IMG/VR virus record: IMGVR_UViG_3300017771_000042
Span: 1 to 36,209 of that record
DNA length: 36,209 nucleotides
Source of the DNA: a virus
Direction: 5' to 3' (one strand)
The first letter of the stretch is position 1. The number at the start of each line of letters is the position of its first letter. Position numbers and translations under genes: made by a program. Below the pieces are notes generated by a model that was not told the DNA's origin, did no database searches, and saw nothing but the letters and a program-made list of their open reading frames with translations. Shown here piece by piece: positions 22,431 to 31,859 of this stretch.

Positions 22431-25016
22431 TCATGGAAAAAAGGTCTCTACAGTAAATGGACAAATAAACGAAGCATCAAAATTTTCTATATTAAATAAA
22501 AGATTCAATCCAGATTCTTTTGTAAACTCATTTCCTGAAGATAAACTTTGACTAGATGCAATTATTGTGCTACCATCAAATTCTCCGTCTAATTTAGCTA
22601 TTTCAAAATTATGATAATTCAGCAGCGCTGATCCTGAAGGAGTTAGTAGGGTTTTAACATATGAAGTACTACCACTAAATGGTGTATCAAATGCTCCTCC
22701 ATCAGCTCCTGTAAAAGTTCCAATCGATTTACTACCAGTATGAACCGGTTGAGTCAATGAACCCGAAACTTGTTTTGCTTTACTTCTGTTTAATGTATTA
22801 GGTTTTACAATAATTCCTACTGAAGCGTTAGATCTTGCAGGTATATAATCTTTTATAGACTTAAATAAAGTATTATCAAAAAATCTTATTAAATTAACAA
22901 AGTCTCTTATATCATATCTACTATTTGTAGCTGTATAAGTATCAATTAGACCTTGAAGACCTGTGTATTTAGATTCAAATTCATCGCTAGGAGCACCAAT
23001 ATAATCATCTATATTTAGCCCACCTGCAGCTGAAGCTGAGTTGTATATTTGTATATTTTCATTATCAGCGGTTGAAAAACCTACTTCTAAAGTATGCCTA
23101 GTTTTTGATCTTTTAACTCCTGCTTTTACTATAGTAACATCTGGAGAAAGAGTATTTCCTTCAACTTTAGATCCTGTGAATTGAACGTATATATTATCTA
23201 GTGAAGATGAAACTAAAGCTAATGAACTTGTTATATTTTCTTCTGGAGAAAGGTAAACAGTGTCCGCAGTAGCAAATTCGTTAGGAGCTTCTTGATTACC
23301 GTGTAATCTAATAGTTAATATATCTGATGGAACTCCATAGCAATTTATTAATGCTCTTAAACCTCTTTCGGTTCCTTTAGATTTTACTAGATAAGGTAAA
23401 TTGTGATACAGTCTTTTATAAACTTCTTGAGCATAAGACTGCTTAGGCATTGGCTGTAAATAGGCATTACTGCCTGCTGAAGCAGTCACATGAGTTGCTG
23501 CTGCATTAGAGCTACCTGAAGTATAAGCTTGACCTGTAAAGTAGCTAAATAGATTTTCTAATGATTCATTACTTGAATATAGTTTTACTCCAAAACTTCT
23601 TAATGCGTCCCCTACTAAATCCTTAGATATCCCAAAATTTAATCTATTATCATTATCATATTTATCAGTCAATGCTTTTTGATAAACCCATATATTATCA
23701 AAATGCTGACCAAGCATAAATATAAAAGTAAGCAGTTGATCATTATCAGCGTCTTCTCTTATAAAAGATGGTATAGCGTTAGTTAAAGAACTAAAATTAG
23801 AGGTATCAAAATTAGATGCTGAAGTTATATTATCATTAAACCATGTTGTAGTTGAAGCCTGACTACTACTAACTAAAGTATATGGTCTAGAAGTGTTAGA
23901 TTTAGGCCAAGAATAAGACCCACTTTCATAGTATAAAAATCTATCGTAGTGATCAAAATTATTAATAACTCCAGTTATTAAAGATTCAAATTGATCTATA
24001 CTTCCTGTTATTTCTAAATTATTAGCACTTTGAGATTCTAAACTTGCTATACTGCCACTATACGATTCTATTAACTGTAGTTTATATTTAAAGTTCCTAA
24101 GTCTTTCTTCAGCAGAGCCAAAGTGAATAAATTCATTATAGTCACTGTGGTCTATACTGACTATAGAGCCGCTTTCATTAGTTAATGACATCAACTCATA
24201 GAATGAGCTAGATACTGGATAGCTAAATAATTCGTTTAGGTTGAAGAAAGGACTAGGAGTACCAGTTAAATCTTCAGTATCTATATCAAAATTAGGTCCG
24301 GCTAGTTTAGGAAATATTACTTCTTCCGGTATTACTTCTCCTTGTACTTCGTATGCTAAGGAGTCGCTTATAAACTCTACTATGCTACATGTATCTCTGG
24401 TACTAAAAGAGTCTGGTAAAGGATCGTATAGTTTTACTAGTACTGCTCTTTTACCTCTATATTCTTCAGTAGAGATATTAATTGCAACTACATGGTTATT
24501 ATTAAGAAAGTTTAGTTTAAAGTCACTAAAATAAGAATCACCGTCTAGGGCATTTCTAATTCCTTGAGCAGTTTGAAGAACAAACTCATTAGGTAACTGA
24601 GTTGTTAATAATCTAATTTCTTTCCTATCTCTTGAAATAGATTCAATATAAAATAAAGGATTTTTATTAGTAGGGCTAAACAGATTATTAATAAAATTAT
24701 ATACTAATCTTATCCCGCCTGAGTTATATCCTAATGTTATTGAATCTTGAACAGGGTCTACGTTGATGGTAGATTCGCCTGACTTACCAGCTCCTGCTGC
24801 AGTTTGTAAAAAAGAATAACCTTTGTAGCTATAATCAGATTTTAATAAAGTACCTGTTTGACTATAAGCATGGAGCTCTATAGAGTTATTATTAACAGAA
24901 AAGGTATTATTTACTTTGAAATCTCCAAAGAGCAGAACATCTTTAGGTTCAAATCTTTGAATATCGGTAACCTGTTCTGGAAATAGAGGAAGTACTTTAA
25001 AATCTATTTTAGCCAT
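22431..25016 (-). CDS. Large tail/baseplate structural protein
   Basis: 861 residues, Ser/Asn/Tyr-rich and beta-rich. The N-terminus is IDFKVLPLFPEQVTDIQRFE. The segment EVYKRLYHNLPYLVKSKGTE, then RGLRALINCYGVPSDILTIR (about 530-575) is one I recognise from large virion proteins of marine T4-like phages. Those proteins lie between baseplate wedge and fibre genes, as here. No enzymatic motif. It may be the functional equivalent of a T4 wedge/connector protein such as gp7, but homology cannot be established by eye. Its start overlaps the 117-residue gene by eight bases. Confidence 0.78.
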   Translation of the reverse strand: MAKIDFKVLPLFPEQVTDIQRFEPKDVLLFGDFKVNNTFSVNNNSIELHAYSQTGTLLKSDYSYKGYSFLQTAAGAGKSGESTINVDPVQDSITLGYNSGGIRLVYNFINNLFSPTNKNPLFYIESISRDRKEIRLLTTQLPNEFVLQTAQGIRNALDGDSYFSDFKLNFLNNNHVVAINISTEEYRGKRAVLVKLYDPLPDSFSTRDTCSIVEFISDSLAYEVQGEVIPEEVIFPKLAGPNFDIDTEDLTGTPSPFFNLNELFSYPVSSSFYELMSLTNESGSIVSIDHSDYNEFIHFGSAEERLRNFKYKLQLIESYSGSIASLESQSANNLEITGSIDQFESLITGVINNFDHYDRFLYYESGSYSWPKSNTSRPYTLVSSSQASTTTWFNDNITSASNFDTSNFSSLTNAIPSFIREDADNDQLLTFIFMLGQHFDNIWVYQKALTDKYDNDNRLNFGISKDLVGDALRSFGVKLYSSNESLENLFSYFTGQAYTSGSSNAAATHVTASAGSNAYLQPMPKQSYAQEVYKRLYHNLPYLVKSKGTERGLRALINCYGVPSDILTIRLHGNQEAPNEFATADTVYLSPEENITSSLALVSSSLDNIYVQFTGSKVEGNTLSPDVTIVKAGVKRSKTRHTLEVGFSTADNENIQIYNSASAAGGLNIDDYIGAPSDEFESKYTGLQGLIDTYTATNSRYDIRDFVNLIRFFDNTLFKSIKDYIPARSNASVGIIVKPNTLNRSKAKQVSGSLTQPVHTGSKSIGTFTGADGGAFDTPFSGSTSYVKTLLTPSGSALLNYHNFEIAKLDGEFDGSTIIASSQSLSSGNEFTKESGLNLLFNIENFDASFICPFTVETFFP

Positions 25017-25362
25017 CCGTATTTGTACTTATGTTTTGTAATTGTAATTCTAATATAGTTTCTTGATTATCTACTAATTGAGCTCTTAAATTTGTTATTT
25101 CGTCTAATAGAGGCTGTATTCTTTCATTGTCCTCTTCAAAGTCTACTAATTCTAAACTTTTTCTTATTAGGTATTCATGAGATGTATTACTATTTCTCAA
25201 GGGTATTTCAAAATACAATTTGTTATATAGTCTGAATAGCTCACTTACAGTATCATTATCTTCTAAATCTTCAGGAGGAGTAAAAAATTTGAAATCTCTA
25301 TCTATGACATCATCAAATTCAGGTTTATTAAATACTGTTTTTTGTATTTTAATTTCAGCCAT
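25009..25362 (-). CDS. Small coiled-coil tail protein
   Basis: 117 residues, acidic. The C-terminal half (about 75-112) is a clear coiled coil (IQPLLDEITNLRAQLVDNQE then TILELQLQNI) with Leu/Ile heptads. The N-terminal half, with DVIDRDFKFFTPPEDLED, is likely a binding segment. Eight-base overlaps on both sides tie it to the large structural protein and the beta-rich protein, so it is probably part of the same assembly. Not assigned to a known family. Confidence 0.75.
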   Translation of the reverse strand: MAEIKIQKTVFNKPEFDDVIDRDFKFFTPPEDLEDNDTVSELFRLYNKLYFEIPLRNSNTSHEYLIRKSLELVDFEEDNERIQPLLDEITNLRAQLVDNQETILELQLQNISTNTDG

Positions 25363-26461
25363 TTTTTACTACTTTAAAAATATTATCATTATCTATAATT
25401 ACATCACTTCCATCTAGAGAAGAGCTTATTAATACTTTGTAATATCTTTCTGGTTCAAGATTAGATAAGTATAAATCAAAGAAACTTCCATTAGAATCAC
25501 AACTTAACTTAGTAAAAGTAGTATCAAAATCAATTATTTTTTCCCCTGTAAATTCATCCTGTATTGCATAAAAACTACCTGAAGGCATAGCAAAGTTAGT
25601 TTTATATATAGATCCAGTACTAAAAGTTCTAGTAGGGTACTTAGGTTTGCTAGTTACTCTAAATCGCTTTTTGCCAGAGTTTATATACTCTCCTGAGTTA
25701 TTATTTATATCTATAGTAGCTTTATCAGTATCTAAAATACTATTACTTCCTGTGTTGAAGGAAGAGTCATCCCATTTAAATTCTAAATAGGGTCTATAGA
25801 TTGTATTTGTATTTTCAGAGAAATACTGAAGTTTCAAAGATGAAGTAGTTTCAAATTCAAGATCATCATCTAATTTTATTACAAACCCGTTGTTAGAAAT
25901 AGAAGAAGAATAGTGCAATTTAACTGCTTCTGTAACGTTTATTTCTAAATCTTTAGAATCAGAGTATATAAAAGAAGAGGTTGTTTCTAATTCTACATTA
26001 TTTGAGCCAGTAAACCAAACCCCTCCTCCGATTAAACTACCTGAGTAAGAACCAGTAGTATTTGCTGCTAGTACTGATAGTTGCCAGGCGTCACTTCTAT
26101 TTTTATTTCTATGCTTCCAAGTTACTCCTGACCTATCGGTGGGTATGTCATCAATTTTTCCAACACCTTTTGTAAATGATTGAGCAAGTGGCCAGGCATA
26201 CACAGATACAGTTTCTGCTAATTCAGTTGCATCTGCTAGAGAATAATTAATGCTTGAAGAAAAAGCACTTCCTACTACATTATCTAACGTAGAAACTATT
26301 TCAGTATGTTTAAATTTTACTAAAATACGTGATGATTCTCCTTTTAAAATTTTATTGGGAAAGCTAGCTAGTTCTACTATTTCGTCTATACCAGCGTTTG
26401 ATTCTGATTTAAACGTGGTAATAAAAGTATCTGCTTCTGGATATAGTCTGTATACTGCCAT
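25355..26461 (-). CDS. Beta-rich virion protein, DNRLRE-like start
   Basis: 368 residues. The opening (YRLYPEADTFITTFKSESNA then GIDEIVELASFP) matches the pattern of DNRLRE-type beta-sandwich domains (strand, ADT-x-I, N-x-G-x-DE). Later VYAWPLAQSFTKGVGKIDDI, TDRSGVTWKHR and Ser-rich SSSI turns continue a beta-sandwich layout. Such domains often bind carbohydrate or stabilise fibres; the role here is inferred. It is one base away from the gp6-like wedge and ATG-coupled. No cysteine clusters or membrane segments. Confidence 0.75.
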   Translation of the reverse strand: MAVYRLYPEADTFITTFKSESNAGIDEIVELASFPNKILKGESSRILVKFKHTEIVSTLDNVVGSAFSSSINYSLADATELAETVSVYAWPLAQSFTKGVGKIDDIPTDRSGVTWKHRNKNRSDAWQLSVLAANTTGSYSGSLIGGGVWFTGSNNVELETTSSFIYSDSKDLEINVTEAVKLHYSSSISNNGFVIKLDDDLEFETTSSLKLQYFSENTNTIYRPYLEFKWDDSSFNTGSNSILDTDKATIDINNNSGEYINSGKKRFRVTSKPKYPTRTFSTGSIYKTNFAMPSGSFYAIQDEFTGEKIIDFDTTFTKLSCDSNGSFFDLYLSNLEPERYYKVLISSSLDGSDVIIDNDNIFKVVKNG

Positions 26462-26462
26462 T

Positions 26463-28277
26463 TTATACTGTTATTATTCTTCCTTTAATATCTGTATCAG
26501 GAAATTTAACTTCAAAGAAGCAAGGGTCATATGAAGGATATACTACATTATTTCTTGTAGCACCTTTAATATCATACCCAAATTCAGAGTAGTTATCTCC
26601 TACTTTATTAATTATTTCTAATTTTTGTACTGTCTGTACTCCTTTCACTCTATCTAGTACAGTAGTTATTCTAGCTAAGTTTATAGGTTGATTTATGTTT
26701 CTATTAGCTGTAATAAAATATTCTTTTATTCTCTGAATGCAATCAAGTAGAACTTGCCTGCCTGTAAAACTAGGAAGGGCTAATACTTCGAAATTTATTC
26801 CTATGTTAACTATAAATGCGTCTTTTATATTTAAACTATCAGATATCATCATATACTGCGATAGATAGTTCTTAAGGTTTCTTTTTAGATTGTCAGTCGA
26901 ATAACTAAGCTTTTTATTATTATCGTATGCTAATACGTATAGCGATAAAGAAAATGGATTATCACTTACAAAATTAGTATTTGCTTCGGTTGCTGTAGCT
27001 TCGTCTTTAGTCACAAAAGTTTTAGCTACTGTACCGAATCTAGGGGGAAGAGATTGTGCTCTAACATTATAATCTTGTAGGGTAACAGCCCTTCCTTGCT
27101 CATTAAAAGATCTTAAAGAGTTTTCTCTTATTTCCTGCACTGTATCTCCGTCTTTACCCCCAGTTGCAGGAAGTGGGTTATTAAACGATAGTGTACCTTG
27201 ATATGTTGTATCGGCAGCAGTTGATGTAACTGATGATTGTTGAGTTATAGTGTTAGCTGGAACGTTAGCGTTAATACCTCCTCCTTTTAGGTACTTGATA
27301 GTTAATGTAGTGTTTGAAGGAGCTAAACCATAAGTTCTAGTAAAAAGAAAATTTGAAGGGTCATAAGAGTGGTCTATTCTTGATACTCCATCTGCGTTAC
27401 CAATACCTACATTAGTAGGGTCAGGTATTATTACTGAGTCATCAGATTCACTTATTCCTGCTCCAAATTGAATTAAAAGATTACCTGCTGAATTAAATCT
27501 AGTTACAAATCTATAAGGAACTTTTTTCAAAGTTAATTTAGTTTTTACTGTATCGTCAGCATCGGTATTAGCGGTTTCGTCATATACAGTTTCTTGACCT
27601 AAATAAGGAACTTCTGTATAAATGTTACCTCCAGAGTCAGTTATAGAGAGTATTCCGATTATATCTAGATCGTCAACTGTAATAGTTTTAAATTTTTCTG
27701 CTGTTCCTATTACTTCAGTAGAGGTAATAACCTCTCCAGAGAATGCTTTTGCTTTCTTTTTTAATGTATACTCTGCTGGGTTACCTCCAGCTATAGAAGC
27801 TACAGTAATAGTAGTGGGGTCAAAAGAACTAGAGAAACTAAAGTCTATCGACTGGTCTATTAAAAATGCTGGTTGTCCTGAGGTAGTAGCCTTGAGTTGT
27901 GCGTTTGATGAGATTAATAATGCTTGGTTAAAATTAGGTTCATAATCAGTTCCTGTTGAAGCTACATTTTGGGTAATATCTACATCAACTTCTGATACAG
28001 TAGTTATCTTAGGTCTATAGCCAAGTGTGTATGCTAGTGAGTATAGGTTTTCAGGATTTTTTGCATGTTGTACAAAAGTTTCTTGTAGTTGTGTGTCAGA
28101 ATAAAACGAAAGTACATCACCTACATATGCTGCCATTTCTATAAACATCATGCCTGGTGAGGTAGGAGAAAAGTCATTAAAGGTGTCAGGAAAGTAGTTT
28201 TTAGCAAATTCAACTAATGAATTTCTAAAATCATTAAAATCTCTGTTTATATATTTTATATCTCTTACTTCTTTCAT
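26463..28277 (-). CDS. Baseplate wedge protein, gp6/baseplate-J-like
   Basis: 604 residues. SPTSPGMMFIEMAAYVGDVL, then SFYSDTQLQETFVQHAKNPE near residues 40-80, is the characteristic N-terminal segment of T4 gp6-type baseplate wedges. The central part holds baseplate-J-like beta domains (LTIKYLKGGGINANVPANTI). The C-terminal part has NIKDAFIVNIGINFEVLALP and FITANRNINQPINLARITTV, also typical. It forms the ring of wedges joining the baseplate periphery to the hub. Length is close to T4 gp6 (660). It overlaps gp25 by one base, the classic gene order. Confidence 0.9.
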   Translation of the reverse strand: MKEVRDIKYINRDFNDFRNSLVEFAKNYFPDTFNDFSPTSPGMMFIEMAAYVGDVLSFYSDTQLQETFVQHAKNPENLYSLAYTLGYRPKITTVSEVDVDITQNVASTGTDYEPNFNQALLISSNAQLKATTSGQPAFLIDQSIDFSFSSSFDPTTITVASIAGGNPAEYTLKKKAKAFSGEVITSTEVIGTAEKFKTITVDDLDIIGILSITDSGGNIYTEVPYLGQETVYDETANTDADDTVKTKLTLKKVPYRFVTRFNSAGNLLIQFGAGISESDDSVIIPDPTNVGIGNADGVSRIDHSYDPSNFLFTRTYGLAPSNTTLTIKYLKGGGINANVPANTITQQSSVTSTAADTTYQGTLSFNNPLPATGGKDGDTVQEIRENSLRSFNEQGRAVTLQDYNVRAQSLPPRFGTVAKTFVTKDEATATEANTNFVSDNPFSLSLYVLAYDNNKKLSYSTDNLKRNLKNYLSQYMMISDSLNIKDAFIVNIGINFEVLALPSFTGRQVLLDCIQRIKEYFITANRNINQPINLARITTVLDRVKGVQTVQKLEIINKVGDNYSEFGYDIKGATRNNVVYPSYDPCFFEVKFPDTDIKGRIITV

Positions 28278-28687
28278 TATAGTTCAAAATTAATAGCTAA
28301 CGTATCCTCTATGCCTGTGTCTTGAATTTGATATCTCATACTAAATGTAACTGTATTAGTATCAGGTGTACCTACTGTGCTTAATTTTATAGGTACTACA
28401 GCAGGAAAATTATTCCTTAAAGAATCTCTAATTTCTCCATCTATAGCATCTACGTTTTCTTTATCTATATTTTCAAATAATAAATTTCTTAATCCTGTAC
28501 CAAAAGTAGGATTTAAAAATCTTTCTCCTTTACCAGTCAGAAAAAAATTTATTAAATTATTCTTTATAGCATCTCTAGTAGTAAAAGTAGAATTAAATAC
28601 CCCAACCCCTGTAAAGGGTAAGGAGACTCCTATAGCTTTACGAGGCTGTCTATCTAACGGATTAATTTTTTTTGCTTCAAACGCCAT
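28277..28687 (-). CDS. Baseplate wedge protein, gp25-like
   Basis: 136 residues, the usual size for T4 gp25 (132). The family signature NLINFFLTGKGERFLNPTFG (about 45-64) then TGLRNLLFENI is clear: the conserved G-E-R...N/P-x-F-G and LLFE. The N-terminus LDRQPRKAIGVSLPF also fits. gp25 sits at the inner baseplate and shares a fold with type VI TssE; it starts sheath assembly. It is followed by gp6 (TAATG overlap) and preceded by the 150-residue gene with a shared start/stop base. This is one of the firmest assignments. Confidence 0.93.
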   Translation of the reverse strand: MAFEAKKINPLDRQPRKAIGVSLPFTGVGVFNSTFTTRDAIKNNLINFFLTGKGERFLNPTFGTGLRNLLFENIDKENVDAIDGEIRDSLRNNFPAVVPIKLSTVGTPDTNTVTFSMRYQIQDTGIEDTLAINFEL

Positions 28688-29139
28688 TATACTGGTAATC
28701 TACTTTTATCTTTTTTATATGAAGCGTCTAATACGCTTTTTGCTTTGCTTACAAAGTCCAGTTTACTTATATCTATTCCCGGCATAGGGCCGCTGTTTTC
28801 AGTCAATCCCATTTGGTTAGCTAGTGTACTAGTAGCTGCTGCTCCTGGAGTAGGAGCTTGAGCATTTACTATTTGTTTAAAATCGTTACTAGTCATTTCT
28901 CCTGCCGTTTGATTTAACATTTCTTCTAAAGGTACAGTTCCTGTGTTAATCTTGCCTGTAGACCAGGTTTGTTTTAAATCTTTTTGTACAACTGGTTTGT
29001 ATTCGTTAAACTTTTGTACATTAGTAGAAGTAGGTTCACTGGCAGCTTTTACGGCTTCAGTAAGCATATCTTGAAGCTCTTCTTTTATAGCTGCTTTTAC
29101 TTCTTCTCTTATTACTTTTCGTAATGTATCTAGTTTCAT
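28687..29139 (-). CDS. Helical-tag protein of baseplate block
   Basis: 150 residues. The N-terminus MKLDTLRKVIREEVKAAIKE, then ELQDMLTEAVK forms a long amphipathic helix that resembles the MKL tag but lacks an LE-cut consensus at the usual place; IREE and MLTE are alternatives. The body is Ala/Thr/Pro-rich, with a C-terminal LDFVSKAKSVLDASYKKDKS. It is one base from gp25. Either a tag-bearing internal protein or a helical assembly factor for the baseplate would fit; position favours the latter. A near-match (TATTTATT) to the promoter element lies three bases upstream of the ATG. Confidence 0.72.
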   Translation of the reverse strand: MKLDTLRKVIREEVKAAIKEELQDMLTEAVKAASEPTSTNVQKFNEYKPVVQKDLKQTWSTGKINTGTVPLEEMLNQTAGEMTSNDFKQIVNAQAPTPGAAATSTLANQMGLTENSGPMPGIDISKLDFVSKAKSVLDASYKKDKSRLPV

Positions 29140-29158
29140 AATAATAAATATCTAATAA

Positions 29159-30313
29159 TTAAAGTATTGAAAGCTGAGTATCTAATCTTACTCTGATATC
29201 AGCTAAAATAGTTTTTGCTTTTGTTGTAAAAGTAGGAGGAGATTTTAATACAGTAACTCCTTCTAATGTCTGCGCAACTCCAAATCTTCTTGCTGCGACT
29301 GCTGGTGAAGTTGGGTCTTCTTCTACTTTTAAAATATAAATGTTACCGTCTATTGCTTCGTATAACTCTGAGTTAGTATCTGGTAAGTTAACACCTGATC
29401 CTGCAAGACCATCTAGAGGTAATCCGTCTGGTCCTAAGTTAAGACCGTCACCGTCTCCTGCATTTTTATTGTCACCATCTACAGTCCCAAAACTATCCTC
29501 TATTCTTCTTCTTCGTAGTCTAGACTTTACTCCATCGGGAATGAACTCTTCTATGGCGTAATCCTCTACCAACTCTAGCATTTCTTGAGATGCTGAATCA
29601 AAAGCTTGTCCGTCATCTTCACCGTCTAGCATTAACTCTAAAGAATTAGCCATTGATGTAAGTATACCTCCATATTCATCTAATAAATCTTGATTTATTG
29701 CTCCTACGTCTTCTCCCGAAACTAAAGAATCAGCATATGCTTCGTTTAAAGCACAAAAAGAGTCCGCAAAAGATAATAGATCATTCATTCTATCTGTAAT
29801 TAATGAAAATGCGTCTATTTGGGCTTGTACAGTATCTACTCCGGCTTTAATGGATTCAGCTAGATTTATTGCTTTTGCAACATACTCCTGTAGGGTTTCA
29901 ATTATAGCTTGAAGTTTCAAAGGAACTGAGATAGTAATACCTATTCCAGGAGGAATAGAGGTGGGTATAGGTAGGTTTATTATAACATTTACTATCTTTA
30001 ACAGTTTAGTAATAGCGCCTAATACTTTGCCTGCAGTTTGTGTTAATTTGTTTGCAACATCTCCTACTCCGTTTATAAAATCTGCTACTTGCTCTGTTCC
30101 CTTAGCTATGTCTGAGGTATCGTCACATAGGGAGGGTGATAATCTTTGTAATACCAGTGCAGTAGCACTTTGAATAGCTCTTTGCTTAAACTTACGTATA
30201 AGTATTTTATAAGCCAGCCTAGCTTTATTCTTTATAACTCCTTTTAGTTTACCTAGTTGGGAGTTGATATGCTCTTTGAGTTTATCTTCTTCTATTTTAA
30301 TGAATGTAGCCAT
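29159..30313 (-). CDS. Baseplate-associated structural protein
   Basis: 384 residues. The N-terminal half is helical, with a Lys/Arg-rich start and moderately hydrophobic Ile/Leu/Pro stretches (NVIINLPIPTSIPPGIGITI) near 115-130. These may be a buried helix or membrane-active segment. Two Cys are at about 63 and 190. After an RRRR-type run (KSRLRRRRIED) comes an Asp/Gly-rich linker and a conserved-looking end with NIYILKVEEDPTSPAVAARR. Its start overlaps gp5's stop by one base, so it is expressed with the hub. A tail-tube or hub-related role is inferred from position only. Confidence 0.75.
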   Translation of the reverse strand: MATFIKIEEDKLKEHINSQLGKLKGVIKNKARLAYKILIRKFKQRAIQSATALVLQRLSPSLCDDTSDIAKGTEQVADFINGVGDVANKLTQTAGKVLGAITKLLKIVNVIINLPIPTSIPPGIGITISVPLKLQAIIETLQEYVAKAINLAESIKAGVDTVQAQIDAFSLITDRMNDLLSFADSFCALNEAYADSLVSGEDVGAINQDLLDEYGGILTSMANSLELMLDGEDDGQAFDSASQEMLELVEDYAIEEFIPDGVKSRLRRRRIEDSFGTVDGDNKNAGDGDGLNLGPDGLPLDGLAGSGVNLPDTNSELYEAIDGNIYILKVEEDPTSPAVAARRFGVAQTLEGVTVLKSPPTFTTKAKTILADIRVRLDTQLSIL

Positions 30314-31476
30314 TACTCAACAAATACTTTTTTAGAGTTTAAATCAGTTCTAACTCTAGTTTCTATTCCCTCTACAAGTTCTTTAACTGATTCTGCTGCG
30401 TTAATAACTCCTGGTATCCATATATCAGGTCTTCTGACTGCACTTAATCCTCCGATTAGTTCAGTTAAAGCATCTAAAATTTCTAAAAAAATAGTTTCGG
30501 CATGACCACCTAATACTGCAGGCTGTTGTAAGCTTTCTGCTGATCCTACTCTCAAAGGAGCATTTCTTAATTTAAATGCCAGATTACCTAAATATATTTT
30601 TTTAGAATCTAGCACTATTCTATCAGTTCCGTCTAGATGCACATTAGATGAGTTTATAGCTACGTTTTCTTTACCGGATAAAAGTATGCTTTCTTCTCTG
30701 GCATTTAATACTATACGGTCTGATTGTATTATGGCTTGAGCACCTCTATATAAATCAGTATTTAAAGGTCCAAAATTTAGATATGAACCTCTTTCTTCAT
30801 TAGCAGGAATCAATGGTATAATATGATCAGATGTTAAGTATATAGATGTACGGTCGTTATTTATATCTTCAACTTGCGGTGTGTACCCGTCCGCAAGAAA
30901 ATCAGCTAGCTCTTGAGGAATGTCAATTTTACTTTCTTTTTGTCCGTTTCTTATTATAGTCAAAGCTTTACCGTTATTTTGACTATTAACTAAAGGTTGT
31001 TGATTTGCTCTAACACCTGTCATTCTAATAGATTGACCATGTCTACCTTCTATTAATACATCCCCCATAAAAGGAAGCATAGGGTATATATCTCCTCTTT
31101 CAATTACTCCTGGTCCTGGGTTGGGATCTCCTTCTCTTAATCCTGGATCTGGGTGAGCGTTATAATGAGGGTGATTCCATATGGCTAAAGAAGACCCATA
31201 GTATATTTTTGTTGAATCTGCTATATCGACAACGTCTTGTGCTTTGGGTCCTACGAAAAGCTGTACTACTTCACCTGCTAGAGGAAAAGACATAATATTA
31301 CGATCGATAGGGTAAGCTAAATCTAAAGATCTTAAATCACCTTCTTTACCGGATGAGTCTAAAAGTCTATACCTAATAGCTCCTATATCACCATAAGATT
31401 TAAAGAAGGGATGGGATTCGTCTGTAACCACATCCACAACTCTAGCTATTGATGCTAAAATCTTATTATCTGACAT
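30313..31476 (-). CDS. Baseplate hub/spike protein, gp5-like
   Basis: 387 residues. The N-terminal part (about 5-150) has LASIARVVDVVTDESHPFFK and NIMSFPLAGEVVQLFVGP, the gp5/VgrG-type OB-fold opening. The C-terminal part (about 245-325) contains repeating beta units, for example SDRIVLNAREESILLSGKEN then VAINSSNVHLDGTDRIVLDS, typical of the triple-stranded needle of gp5. No lysozyme motif is seen between the two parts, unlike T4 gp5. It punctures the envelope during contraction. The 384-residue gene is coupled behind it. Confidence 0.88.
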   Translation of the reverse strand: MSDNKILASIARVVDVVTDESHPFFKSYGDIGAIRYRLLDSSGKEGDLRSLDLAYPIDRNIMSFPLAGEVVQLFVGPKAQDVVDIADSTKIYYGSSLAIWNHPHYNAHPDPGLREGDPNPGPGVIERGDIYPMLPFMGDVLIEGRHGQSIRMTGVRANQQPLVNSQNNGKALTIIRNGQKESKIDIPQELADFLADGYTPQVEDINNDRTSIYLTSDHIIPLIPANEERGSYLNFGPLNTDLYRGAQAIIQSDRIVLNAREESILLSGKENVAINSSNVHLDGTDRIVLDSKKIYLGNLAFKLRNAPLRVGSAESLQQPAVLGGHAETIFLEILDALTELIGGLSAVRRPDIWIPGVINAAESVKELVEGIETRVRTDLNSKKVFVE

Positions 31477-31477
31477 A

Positions 31478-31837
31478 TTATTCCTCTTGTTTAGGTTCTT
31501 CTTTTACCTCTTTTTCGATTTCTTGAGATTCTTCTAGAAGATCCTGCAATTCAGAGAAGTCAAACATTTCACTCCCATCTCCTTTAGTTTGTGCTGTTTC
31601 TATGCGTTGAACTATAGTCGCTAACTTAATCAATGCTTCATCGTTCTTTACTCCTATCTCCATATACTCTTTTATCATAGGGACGATTAAAGTAGCATCT
31701 CCTATATTTTCTATAAGAGGTTTTAGTTCACCTATTAATGCTTTTACTTGAGCTCTAGTACTAGTTGAGTTATCATGTATTTCTCCAAAGAGATCAGATA
31801 GAGTCTTTCCGTTAAATATTTCTTTATCTAAACTCAT
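31478..31837 (-). CDS. Acidic helical protein, possible late co-regulator
   Basis: 119 residues. Helical, opening MSLDKEIFNGKTLSDLFGEI, then LKPLIENIGDATLIVPMIKE. The C-terminal third is very acidic, with MFDFSELQDLLEESQEIEKE. Its place between the sigma factor and gp5 and its size recall T4 gp33, the small co-activator of late transcription (112 residues), but I see no clear sequence match, so this is only a suggestion. A TATTTATA element lies nine bases before the ATG. A chaperone for the hub is an alternative. Confidence 0.72.
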   Translation of the reverse strand: MSLDKEIFNGKTLSDLFGEIHDNSTSTRAQVKALIGELKPLIENIGDATLIVPMIKEYMEIGVKNDEALIKLATIVQRIETAQTKGDGSEMFDFSELQDLLEESQEIEKEVKEEPKQEE

Positions 31838-31846
31838 AATTTTAAT

Positions 31847-31854
31847 TATAAATA
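31847..31854 (-). promoter_or_regulatory. Candidate late promoter TATTTATA
   Basis: Minus-strand CTATTTATA, nine bases upstream of the ATG at 31837 in a 22-base gap after the sigma factor gene. Placed to drive the baseplate block. Confidence 0.42.
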
Positions 31855-31859
31855 GTAAC

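Noticed and set aside
15020-25016. Diversity-generating retroelement acting on the fibre genes
   Set aside because: No reverse transcriptase and no template/variable repeat pair seen; the repeats are codon-level or short tandem ones.
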